The notes under the pieces: model-generated
What the model was told of the DNA's origin: nothing
Database searches by the model: none
Seen by the model: only the letters and a program-made list of their open reading frames with translations
Position numbers and translations under genes: made by a program
Shown: positions 52,301-58,301 of the stretch, piece after piece
How positions within the stretch are numbered: the first letter of the stretch is position 1
Layout of the letters: each line of letters opens with the position of its first letter
Source: Myxococcus xanthus
GTDB lineage: Bacteria; Myxococcota; Myxococcia; Myxococcales; Myxococcaceae
DNA length: 64,000 bases
Assembly (NCBI RefSeq): GCF_900106535.1
Contig: NZ_FNOH01000008.1
Coordinates: forward strand, 62,001-126,000
Reading direction: 5' to 3'

Positions 52301-52809
52301 TCCGGGCGCTTCCAGTCCGCGGCCTCGGCTTCCGGCACCGCGTCACTGGCAATCCACTGCAATTCACCCAGCTCGGGAGCCTGTGGCGTGAGGAACTCCG
52401 CCATCTCCTGGATGGTGCTCGTCGTCAGCACGTAGCGCGCGCCGCAGTCCCGGGCGATGGCGCGAAGGCGCGGCAGCGTGCGCTCCAACCGCGTGGGGTC
52501 CGGCGGGTAACACGGCACGGCGATGACGCCGCCATACAGACAGCCCATGAAGCCCGCGACGAACTCCAGGCCGGGCGGATAGAGCAGCAGCGCCCGCTCC
52601 CCCTGCGCCCCCAGGGCACGCAGCCGAGCCCCCAGCGACCGCGCCCGTGAATCCAGCCGCCGGTAGGTCCACTCCTCCACCGGGCCGTCCACGTCTCCCG
52701 TCTCCAGGAAGCGATACAACAGCGCGTCGCCTTGAGACTCGGCGCGTTGACACAACACGTCCACCAGGGTGGGGAAACGGTGAGCTCGCGGCTCGATGTG
52801 CTCGGTCAT
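46345..52809 (-). CDS. FAAL-ACP-C-A(luciferase-like monooxygenase)-PCP lipopeptide-type synthetase
   Basis: One 2154-residue megasynthase. Residues 1-590 are a fatty acyl-AMP ligase (YTSGSTGNPKG near 186). An ACP follows (GLDSL, Ser near 650), then a condensation domain (HHIVTDG near 846). The adenylation domain (YTSGSTGRPKG near 1326) is split after its A4 motif by about 350 residues of luciferase-like monooxygenase (about 1403-1750; ERHFHAFGGLYPNPS). A PCP (GGHS near 2081) and a basic helical tail end the protein. The A-domain code, aligned by eye, is D-I-L-Q-M-G-M-I-W, almost identical to the glycine code. MtaG and MelG share a Gly A domain with inserted monooxygenase and make terminal amides through alpha-hydroxyglycine. 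Here no thioesterase or reductase follows. ATG 52809 has AGGAG upstream; an ATG at 52920 would add 37 unlikely residues. The gene is separate from the mxa operon. Confidence 0.9.
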   Translation of the reverse strand: MTEHIEPRAHRFPTLVDVLCQRAESQGDALLYRFLETGDVDGPVEEWTYRRLDSRARSLGARLRALGAQGERALLLYPPGLEFVAGFMGCLYGGVIAVPCYPPDPTRLERTLPRLRAIARDCGARYVLTTSTIQEMAEFLTPQAPELGELQWIASDAVPEAEAADWKRPDLTSESLAFLQYTSGSTGNPKGVKVSHANILHNESLITRDFGLQAERSVGVGWLPMFHDMGLIGKVLQPLYLGFPCVLMSPIAFLQRPLRWLEAVSHFKGTVSGGPNFAYDLCARKARAEDVARLDLSHWDLAFNGAEPVRRETMERFAETFAPAGFRREAFYPCYGLAEATLIVSGGVKGTPCVQERYDTGSLELGRAKPASDAAEGPTARTLVSSGQGAPDQRLLIVDPETRVPRASNEVGEVWVAGPSVAGGYWDRPEETAHAFGARLANGEGPFLRTGDLAFLSPEGELFITGRLKDLLIVRGRNLYPQDLEMTAERAHRAVRPGCSAAFSVDVEGEERLVVVSEVDVREGFDGAAVVGALRRALADEHQVHAHTVVLLQARSIPKTSSGKIQRRACRDGFLAGSLEVVEVSGEEAAPVPEAVPSTPSAPLRERLALASEEARPALLVDFLRVEAARVLRAAPASLAPETSLASLGLDSLMALELHGRLEEELGVSLPVAFLWQHPTLGTAAAHLVDAWKGSAAPAAPPLKAGSLEGELPLSPGQQRLWFLDRLVPESALYNVHFQLRLSGALDVPALERALQGLLSRHAVLRAAFPEVEGQPRQLLPPLRPLDVAREDLRALSPAERDARLNQLARAQGEAPFNLSEGLLVRAALVALEDQEHVLLMTQHHIVTDGWSIGVLARELAALYRAEVAGAAASLGAPALQYVDYARWQRGLGGALDGQRAYWARKLENLPRLELPTDFPRPREPGFRGALHRFALPAELVDSLKAVGRSEGCTFFVTLAAAWAALLHRYSGQDDFGLGTIFAQRDRAELRDVVGFFASTLVLRADVSGAPRFRELLGRMRHTFHEALAHADLPFEEVVGASRAVRGGDNPLFQANLVLESLPPVDMDVPGMQWRPVLPVPDGAVEGTAKFDLQLAVVETPRGLEGALEYRSDLFSAETMARLAGHLEALLRGIVAAPDARVEDLPLLDEAERRSLLERWNDFTAPLSQDASHCIHAQFREQAARTPDAVAVVAEDGTLTYAELARRASALALHLRGLGVGPEVRVGLCAERSVEMVAGMLGILEAGGAYVPLDPDYPRERLTYMLEDSGARVLVTQSHLAGTLPVAGLHTVLLDTAEPYAAMPASPLALGTTPDNAAYVIYTSGSTGRPKGVVVPHGGVANFFAAMDVRVGHSPAGAWLAVTSISFDISVLELLWTLTRGFKVVVQGEGASLKAPARAAGARKRPMDFSLFYFADDAEVSRGESSYRLLLEGAKFADTHGFAAVWTPERHFHAFGGLYPNPSVVGAAVATVTKRVAIRAGSVVLPLHHPVRVAEEWSLVDNLSGGRVGISVASGWHANDFVFAPEKYEQRRELMMEGIDTVRRLWRGETVRFPGGGGAQVDVKLRPRPVQAELPVWLTAAGNPETFITAGRLGCNILTHLLGQTWEDLEKKLSLYRQAWRDAGHAGEGHVTLMLHTFIGEDMAKVREVVEQPFRNYLKSSADLMRGLGSTLGIDMDSATEADLDRLAGHAFDRYFETSGLFGTPRSVRERVGQLYSLGVDEVGCLIDFGIPADTVLASLPLLDEVRQRCVRDSRRAGTAKTIPEQLREHGVTHLQCTPSLARALLSEPESVEALGGLQRLMVGGEALPGALAASLRKALPESAELLNMYGPTETTIWSSTARVTPEETAAVVSIGTPLLRTCLYVLDARMRPAPVGVAGELYIGGAGVVRGYLGRPELTAERFIPDAWAREPGARLYRTGDRARWRPDGTMEFLGRVDHQLKVRGFRIEAGEIEAALTAQPSVREAVVVAREDVPGDVRLVAYVVPAQGATVEASALRDALAQRLPEHMVPSLVMELPALPLTPNGKVDRRALPTPNVVRSAKAAFVAPQGQLEEQIAQVWRSVLRVEQVGVHDNFFDLGGHSLLMVQVHTQLKSVLGQDLPLLKLLEHPTISTLARFARQGPAAAQSQVEAAQDRAKRQLESLKRQRQRARK

Positions 52810-53166
52810 GTCTTCTCCTGCGCTGGACACGGCCCGGGTTGACACGCGGCCACGACATCCGGCTGAGCACGGAGAACCCCCCGGCAAACATCTTCCGGCC
52901 AAGGCCCCCCGAGCCAACATGCCGCTTCGCCCGGAAGAGGAAGCACGCTCGTACCTCGCTTGAGCCCGCCCCCTTGATACAGCGCAGCTTGTGCCACCGA
53001 CATTGCCTGCTTGTCCATATAAACGATAATAACGATTATTACAGCGATAGCGGTTCCTGATAAAAAGAACGCGGTATCCAGGTAGACGTCCTGGCCGTGC
53101 TCACGAAGACTCTAGCCATGCATCTGACACCGAGCGGCGCACGCCCGCGGAAGGCCCGCTGACGGC
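52810..53166. promoter_or_regulatory. Divergent promoter region between the FAAL-NRPS and MFS genes
   Basis: A 357-bp gap between divergent genes. It includes an unusually AT-rich core at about 53015-53070 with a repeated AACGAT motif. A TTGTCC, 17-bp spacer and GATTAT arrangement within this core is a weak sigma-70-like candidate for the plus strand. The rest shows no gene I can support. A shared promoter region suggests the transporter and the synthetase are co-regulated. Confidence 0.4.
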
Positions 53167-54534
53167 ATGGCATTCTCAAGCAGGAACGTCGTCACGAACC
53201 CTGCCCGGGTCTTCAGTCTCATCTGGCTGGGTCAGCTCATCTCGTCACTGGGGACGGGACTCACCCAGTTCTCGGTGGGTGTCTACGTCTACCAGAACAG
53301 CGATTCCGTCACGGAGTACTCGCTGGCGTCGTTCTTCGGGTTCCTCCCGATGGTGCTGCTCGCGCCCGTCGCGGGCTCCATGGTGGACCGCAGCAACCGT
53401 CAGCGGGTGATGCTGCTGGCGGACCTGGGCGCGATGACAGCCATCGGGTTGATGTGGTGCTTTGTCGCGGCGGACCGCGCCGGGCTGTGGCCCCTTCAAA
53501 ACTGGCACTTCTATCCCCCCCTGGCGATGAGCGCCGCCTTCAGCACCTTCCGCGTCCTGGCCTTCTCCACGGCCACGCCCCTGCTGGTCTCCAAGCAGAA
53601 CCTGGGCCGGGCCAACGGCATGGTGGAACTGGCCATGAGCGCGGGCCAGCTCCTGGGCCCCGCGATGGCGGGCGTGCTGGTGGTGCGCATGGGCTTGCAA
53701 GGCGTGCTGCTCATCGACCTGGCGACCTTCCTCTTCGCGGTGGCCACGCTGCTGAGCGTGCGCATCCCCCAGCCCGAACCGGACGCCGCGCGGACCGAGC
53801 CCAGGAAGTCGCTGTGGACGGACATCGCGCTGGGCTGGCGCTTCATCCGCGAGCGCCCCGGCCTGCTCGGATTGCTGGGCTTCAGCTCCGCCGTCAACCT
53901 GATCACCGTACTGGTGACGGTGCTCATCACCCCGCTGGTGTTGAGCTTCACGGACCCGACGACACTGGGCCTGGTGGTGTCCTGCTCCGGCGTCGGCATG
54001 GTGGCGGGTGGAATCACCATGGGCGTCTGGGGCGGCCCGAAGCGGCGCATCCTGGGCGTGCTGGGCGCGGAGCTCGTCGCGGGCGTGGCATTGCTGGCCG
54101 CGGCGCTCCCCGCCAGCGTGTTCGTCGTCGCCTGCGCCGCCTTCGTGTTCATGTTCACCGCGCCGGTGGCCATGGGCTGCTCGCAGGCCATCTGGCAGAG
54201 CAAGGTGCCTCCCGCCATCCAGGGACGGGTGTTCGCCACGCGCCGGATGCTCGCGCTGGTCGCCCCGCCCGTCGCCGCGCTGCTCGCGGGCCCGTTGACG
54301 GACAAGGTCTTCGACCCCTGGATGGCGCCGGACGGCGCCCTGGCCAACACCTTCGGCCAGGTGCTGGGCACCGGCCCGGGTCGAGGCATCGCCCTGCTCT
54401 ACGTCGTCCTGGGCCTCCTGCTGGCGGGCTGCGTCATGCTGACCGCGTCCTCCCCGCGCGTGCGCGGCGTGGAAGACGAGCTCCCAGACGCGTTGCTGCC
54501 CCAGGGTCTCCCCGCGGCGCAACAACAAGCCTGA
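53167..54534 (+). CDS. MFS transporter, probable efflux permease
   Basis: A 455-residue integral membrane protein with about twelve hydrophobic segments. It has an MFS-type first helix (SLIWLGQLISSLGTGLTQFSVGVYVY) and a cytoplasmic loop, DRSNRQR, after the second segment, the usual place of the MFS A motif. A central hydrophilic loop near residues 205-225 separates the two halves. The family exports small molecules by proton antiport. Position and divergence from the FAAL-NRPS gene suggest export of, or self-protection from, that product or myxalamid, but the substrate cannot be read from sequence. The ATG has only a weak upstream AAGG, about 12 nt away. Confidence 0.85.
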   Translation: MAFSSRNVVTNPARVFSLIWLGQLISSLGTGLTQFSVGVYVYQNSDSVTEYSLASFFGFLPMVLLAPVAGSMVDRSNRQRVMLLADLGAMTAIGLMWCFVAADRAGLWPLQNWHFYPPLAMSAAFSTFRVLAFSTATPLLVSKQNLGRANGMVELAMSAGQLLGPAMAGVLVVRMGLQGVLLIDLATFLFAVATLLSVRIPQPEPDAARTEPRKSLWTDIALGWRFIRERPGLLGLLGFSSAVNLITVLVTVLITPLVLSFTDPTTLGLVVSCSGVGMVAGGITMGVWGGPKRRILGVLGAELVAGVALLAAALPASVFVVACAAFVFMFTAPVAMGCSQAIWQSKVPPAIQGRVFATRRMLALVAPPVAALLAGPLTDKVFDPWMAPDGALANTFGQVLGTGPGRGIALLYVVLGLLLAGCVMLTASSPRVRGVEDELPDALLPQGLPAAQQQA

Positions 54535-54706
54535 GCCGCCGCGGCGCGTCCGCTGGTCAACGCTTCGCGCCCAGCGGCACTGTCAGCTTATTCTTGATTT
54601 ACAGACTGCCGTACAGTCCTTGCGGCTCCGGCCCCCCGGAGCCAAGGCCTCCGCCCGCCCCAGGCGTGGCGCGCCCGAGAAACCCTCGACCGCAAGGAGC
54701 ACAAGC

Positions 54707-55924
54707 ATGTCCGGCAAGTTCGTGTCACGCAGTCTGGCCCTGCTGGGAATCTGTGGGGGCCTGAGCGCCCTGGGAGGCTGTGGCGACGCCGAGCCAGTGC
54801 CCGCCGCCCTCGAACCGGTGGGCCAGGTGGAAGGCGCCGCCATTGTCGACACCATCACCGAAGGCACCTACGTCATCCGCTCGGTGATGACGAACAAGTG
54901 CATCGACGTCGCCTCGTCGAGCACGGCGGACGGCGCCAAGGTGCAGCAATGGGATTGCAACGGCACGAATGCGCAGCGCTTCCGCGTCACGCCCACGTCC
55001 GGGGGCTACTTCAGCATCATCAACGTGAACAGCAACAAGGCGCTCGACATCAAGGAGGCGAGCACCGCGGCGAACGCGCTGGTCCACCAGTGGGGTTATG
55101 GCGGCGGAGCGAACCAGCAGTTCCGCTTCGTGAAGGAAGTGGGCAGCGAGTTCAGCATCCGCGCGCGTCACACGGACATGGCCATTGACGTGTACTGGGG
55201 CAACACGGCCAACGGCACGGAGCTGGTGCAGTACCCCTACGAGCAGCGCACGAACCAGCGTTGGACGTTCGACCGCATCGACGGGGGCGGTGGCAACCCC
55301 GGCACGGGGCTGGCCGCCATCCTGAGCGAGTCCACGTTCAACGCCATGTTCCCGAACCGGAACCCCTTCTACACGTACAGCAGCCTCATCGCCGCCGCGA
55401 GCACCTTCCCGGCCTTCGCCAACACGGGCTCGCTGGAGACGCGCAAGCGCGAGGTGGCGGCCTTCTTCGCCAACACGGCCCATGAGACGGGCAACTACGT
55501 GTACGTGGAGGAGATCAATCGCGGTGACTACTGCGGCTCATGGGGGCCGCCGGGCTGCTACTGCGTCGCGGGCAAGAAGTACTACGGACGTGGGCCCATC
55601 CAGTTGTCCTGGAACGGAAACTACTGCGCCGCCGGCGCCGCGCTGGGGCTGCCGCTTCACACCAACCCGGACCTGCTGGCCCAGGACGCCAACGCCTCGT
55701 GGCGCTCCGCGTTCTGGTTCTGGACCACGCAGGCCGGCGCCGGAACCATGTCCGCGCACCGCGCGATGGTCGACGGCCACGGCTTCGGTGAGACCATCCG
55801 CACCATCAATGGCTCGCTGGAGTGCAATGGTCGCAACCCGGGCCAGGTGCAGAGCCGCATCAACAACTATCAGCACTTCACCAACATGCTCGGCGTGAGC
55901 CCTGGCGGCAACCTGGGCTGCTGA
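54707..55924 (+). CDS. GH19 chitinase lipoprotein with ricin-type lectin domain
   Basis: A 405-residue secreted enzyme. Its N-terminus is a lipoprotein signal (hydrophobic LALLGICGGLSALGGC, lipobox LGGC), so it should be anchored in the outer membrane or exported. Residues 50-190 form a ricin-B-like beta-trefoil with three QxW-type repeats (QQW, HQW, and a last repeat ending NQRW), a carbohydrate-binding module. Residues 200-405 are a GH19 catalytic domain with the general acid in AHETG, a second Glu in YVEEIN and the family signature YYGRGPIQLSW. It would hydrolyse chitin or a related glycan, fitting a predatory soil bacterium. AAGGAG lies 7 nt before the ATG; a 15-bp dyad (54604-54618) lies upstream. 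A hairpin follows the stop. Confidence 0.9.
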   Translation: MSGKFVSRSLALLGICGGLSALGGCGDAEPVPAALEPVGQVEGAAIVDTITEGTYVIRSVMTNKCIDVASSSTADGAKVQQWDCNGTNAQRFRVTPTSGGYFSIINVNSNKALDIKEASTAANALVHQWGYGGGANQQFRFVKEVGSEFSIRARHTDMAIDVYWGNTANGTELVQYPYEQRTNQRWTFDRIDGGGGNPGTGLAAILSESTFNAMFPNRNPFYTYSSLIAAASTFPAFANTGSLETRKREVAAFFANTAHETGNYVYVEEINRGDYCGSWGPPGCYCVAGKKYYGRGPIQLSWNGNYCAAGAALGLPLHTNPDLLAQDANASWRSAFWFWTTQAGAGTMSAHRAMVDGHGFGETIRTINGSLECNGRNPGQVQSRINNYQHFTNMLGVSPGGNLGC

Positions 55925-55973
55925 GCCGCGTCACCAAGGTGGGGATGGATCGCACCTCCACCTCACGCCGAAC

Positions 55974-56005
55974 GCCGGGCGGCCTCCTGCTCCAGGCCGC
56001 CCGGC
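55974..56005 (+). terminator. Hairpin after the chitinase gene
   Basis: A perfect 12-bp inverted repeat (55974-55985 and 55994-56005, arm GCCGGGCGGCCT) with an 8-nt loop begins 50 bp after the chitinase stop. No T tract follows, as is common in high-GC genomes. The position supports a transcription end. Confidence 0.6.
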
Positions 56006-56196
56006 TCCAGCACCTCGCCCCGGCAGCACCCACGTCCGGAACCGGGCAGCCCCCTGCCCCGTCTCCCGAAGGAACGCGCTGCCGCGCCTGACGGCGCTCC
56101 CCGCGTCGGCCGCGCTCCCGGAACGTCCCCCCGAGCCGCCCTGGGTTGCATCGGACAACGCCAGCATCCGCCCCGAAGAGTGCAGTTGAGGGATGG

Positions 56197-56476
56197 GTCT
56201 GTCTTTACCACCTGGGTGGTATGGGCAACGCGCGTCAAAACTCCTGAGCAATCCGTGTCTCGCGAATCCCCTGCTCCCCTCCGACCGGGATGGCAGGAGA
56301 CCACGCAGTGCATCACAACATCAGACGCTGAAGCAGGGTGTCTTCGCAGACGCCGAGTCTGCGACGACCTGCGCGTTGGCAAACCTGACTCGCCCAAGCC
56401 AGCGAACGGAGCCCAGGTGCATTCGCTCCACTGTCTGCATTACCGTCCATGAACATACCACCCGGGAGGTACAGAC
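56197..56476. repeat. 280-bp segment bounded by imperfect inverted repeats
   Basis: The left end (56197-56223) reads GTCTGT, CTTT, then ACCACCTGGGTGGTATG. The reverse complement of the right end (56454-56476) reads GTCTGT then ACCTCCCGGGTGGTATG. After a 4-nt indel, 21 of 23 positions match. Each end also contains a near-perfect 16-bp palindrome (TACCACC-NN-GGTGGTA; 56206-56221 perfect, 56456-56471 one mismatch). The segment could be a small non-autonomous mobile element, or a pair of operators looping the sigma-factor promoter. No coding potential or clear target duplication is visible. Confidence 0.45.
56344..56364. promoter_or_regulatory. 21-bp dyad
   Basis: A perfect 8-bp inverted repeat, TCGCAGAC / GTCTGCGA, with a 5-nt spacer lies inside the inverted-repeat-bounded segment, about 250 bp before the sigma-like gene. 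It may be an operator, perhaps for the HTH-like protein of the operon, or an RNA hairpin. No T tract follows. Confidence 0.35.
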
Positions 56477-56610
56477 ATGCAGCGCGCCTGCCAGGAACCA
56501 TTTGGGTGGCGCAGATGCATGTTTCCGTCGAACTCACCAGTGCGGCTCCGAAGGAGCACATGCGCGCACGTATCGAGCGCGTCCACGGAAACTTCCGATG
56601 AGGAGTCAGG

Positions 56611-57210
56611 ATGGGAATTCCAACACGAGACGAGGACGTCGCGTTGCATGCGCGCATCCTCCAGCGAGAGTCGGTGGCGAACGTGGACGCATTTGCGGTC
56701 TTCGTCGACCCCATCATCGCAGCCGTGAAGTACGCCCGAGGATGCACCCACGAAATGGCCCGTGACGCCGCCATCGACGTGTTGCTCGACTACCTCGAAG
56801 CCCCCGAGCGCTTTGATCCGCAGCGAGGTCGCCTGTTCTCCTACCTGGCGCAATCCGCGAAGAACACCGTCACGGACTGGCAGCGCTCGGCGACGAGGCG
56901 GCAGGCGCGTGAAGAAAAATTCGGCCTCCTTTTCGAACTTCTGGGGAGGTCTCCGAAAGACTGTTTGGAGCAATCCGCGGAGGTGAAGTGCATCGTGGAA
57001 CGCATCGAACAATCCGACCTCTCCCAGGTGGACCGCGCGTTCCTCGGACTCATGCTCCAGGGAGAACGGTCGACCCAGCGGTTCGCCGAGGTACTCGGCC
57101 TGGGTGCGCTCCCCGCAGTCGACATCCAGCGCGAAGTGAAGCGCAACCGTGACCGCATCATGAAGTGGCTGGTGCGCTTTGGAAGGGAGGTTTTCGGTGA
57201 CGAATCCTGA
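56611..57210 (+). CDS. Sigma-70-family (ECF-like) protein
   Basis: A 199-residue protein. The N-terminal half (about 15-100) resembles sigma region 2: a helical stretch with HEMARDAAIDVLLDYLEAP, then GRLFSYLAQSAKNTVTDWQRS, typical of the core-binding and -10-melting part of ECF factors. The C-terminal part (about 135-195) could be a region-4 HTH but is divergent. AGGAG lies 5 nt before the ATG. It heads a compact operon: the next gene overlaps it by 14 bp. It probably directs transcription of its own operon. GC content and codon use look less extreme than in the PKS genes, suggesting acquisition. Sigma identity is by pattern only. Confidence 0.65.
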   Translation: MGIPTRDEDVALHARILQRESVANVDAFAVFVDPIIAAVKYARGCTHEMARDAAIDVLLDYLEAPERFDPQRGRLFSYLAQSAKNTVTDWQRSATRRQAREEKFGLLFELLGRSPKDCLEQSAEVKCIVERIEQSDLSQVDRAFLGLMLQGERSTQRFAEVLGLGALPAVDIQREVKRNRDRIMKWLVRFGREVFGDES

Positions 57211-57574
57211 TTGGCTTGAGACTGCGGCCAGGCGGAGCACGGAGAAAGCCTGGATGCTTGGCCATGCGTTCGAGCGTTACCGCGCGATTGAAGGCATCAC
57301 CACCACTGACCTCGCGAACCAACTGGGTTGCTCGCTGGAAGAGCTTCACTGGCTGTCCCTCTGCCGACGTCCCGTTGGCGCTTCTTTTGCCAGGCAGACC
57401 ATCGCGGTCGCTCAGCGCTTCGCGGTCAACGAGCGGGTCCTGGTCCGAGTGCTTCGACACGTCGAGGTCATCGACGCCCTGACATCCGATAATGAAGGCG
57501 AGGCAATGACCGGCGCCAGTCGCATCCAAATCGCGGCCAGGGACCGCATTCGTGACGATGAGGATACTCCATGA
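57197..57574 (+). CDS. Small HTH-like protein
   Basis: A 125-residue protein from a GTG at 57197, chosen because GGGAGG lies 6 nt upstream; an ATG at 57179 would add six residues without a site. Residues 25-75 (RYRAIEGITTTDLANQLGCS then EELHWLSLCRRP) look like an Xre-type or cI-like helix-turn-helix. A helical segment (NERVLVRVLRHVEVIDAL) follows, then a charged tail. It overlaps the sigma-like gene by 14 bp and the metalloprotease gene by 4 bp, so translation is probably coupled. Pairs of HTH regulator and ImmA/IrrE protease are typical of mobile elements, where the protease cleaves the repressor. That role here is inference. Confidence 0.6.
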   Translation: MTNPDWLETAARRSTEKAWMLGHAFERYRAIEGITTTDLANQLGCSLEELHWLSLCRRPVGASFARQTIAVAQRFAVNERVLVRVLRHVEVIDALTSDNEGEAMTGASRIQIAARDRIRDDEDTP

Positions 57575-58299
57575 TGGGTCGTTGGCTGGATGAGGCCATG
57601 GCCATCAGTGGGCTCCAGGAGTGCACTTCCTATCCACGCGACCTGGCCGAAGAGGCCCCCTACCAACTGTCCGTGGAGACGGTGCCCATCCCCAGGCTCA
57701 CGACAGCGCACGTGGCGGCGTGGACATCGAAGCGGAAGGTTCCACATCCCATCTCCGACACCCACCGGGAACTCTACGGGTGCATGGTCGCCTGGAAAGG
57801 GAGCGCCCTGCTCTTCCACGACACCGGTGACTCGGAGGATGAACAGCGCTTCACCGTGGCACATGAGGTCGCGCACTTCGTGCTCGACCACGTGATTCCC
57901 CGCGAGCGAGCCCTGCGCTACTTCGGAGAAGGAATCCTCCCCGTCCTCGACGGAAAGCGAAACGCAAGCCTGGAGGAAAGACTGTCCTCGGTTTTCGGGC
58001 AGGTCCCACTGGGCGTCCAGGTCAAGCTCATGGACAGGAACCCGTCCGGGCACCTTGCCTCCGGAGCCACTGCGGAAGCCGAACGGCGTGCCGACCGGCT
58101 GGCGCTCGAGTTCCTCGCGCCAGCAGAGCTCGTGCGGCGGATGCTCCGTATCACCCCAGGAGAAGACGGCGTCCTGCGGGTGGCCCGCCGCTTCGGTCTC
58201 CCTGAAGACAAGGCCAGGGGCTATGCCCGCGCGCTCATGCGACAGGAGCGCGCTCAGCGATTCTCCATCATCGAATTTCTTGGCGAAGACAGGAGCTAG
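57571..58299 (+). CDS. ImmA/IrrE-family metallo-endopeptidase
   Basis: A 242-residue protein with the zinc-protease motif HEVAH (HExxH) near residue 93, in the context RFTVAHEVAHFVLDH, and a downstream EAERRADRLALEFLAP segment that supplies the third ligand in this family. No signal peptide or membrane segment is present. Family members such as ImmA and IrrE cleave HTH repressors to derepress mobile elements or stress genes. The HTH-like protein encoded just upstream is the obvious candidate substrate. The start overlaps the previous stop (ATGA), with GAGGAT upstream. The next gene begins 2 bp after its stop. Confidence 0.85.
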   Translation: MMGRWLDEAMAISGLQECTSYPRDLAEEAPYQLSVETVPIPRLTTAHVAAWTSKRKVPHPISDTHRELYGCMVAWKGSALLFHDTGDSEDEQRFTVAHEVAHFVLDHVIPRERALRYFGEGILPVLDGKRNASLEERLSSVFGQVPLGVQVKLMDRNPSGHLASGATAEAERRADRLALEFLAPAELVRRMLRITPGEDGVLRVARRFGLPEDKARGYARALMRQERAQRFSIIEFLGEDRS

Positions 58300-58301
58300 G
58301 C

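Larger units (their letters stand above)
56006..56610. other. Intergenic stretch upstream of the sigma/HerA operon
   Basis: About 600 bp without a supportable gene. Frames that are open here have low-complexity, Arg/Pro/Ser-rich translations and no ribosome site. The stretch contains an inverted-repeat-bounded segment (56197-56476) and a short dyad (56344-56364), both listed separately. It must hold the promoter of the five-gene operon starting at 56611. Confidence 0.5.

Noticed and set aside
52647-53060. Plus-strand open frame across the FAAL-NRPS start and promoter
   Set aside because: Overlaps the convincing FAAL start on the other strand, has a Pro/Arg-rich translation and runs into the AT-rich promoter region.
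54536-54585. Hairpin after the MFS gene (CCGCTGG/CCAGCGG)
   Set aside because: A 7-bp stem with a loop of more than 10 nt and no T tract is expected by chance in this composition.
56180-56774. Several 90-190-codon open frames before the sigma-like gene
   Set aside because: No ribosome sites, low-complexity translations, and they overlap the inverted-repeat segment or the sigma gene out of frame.
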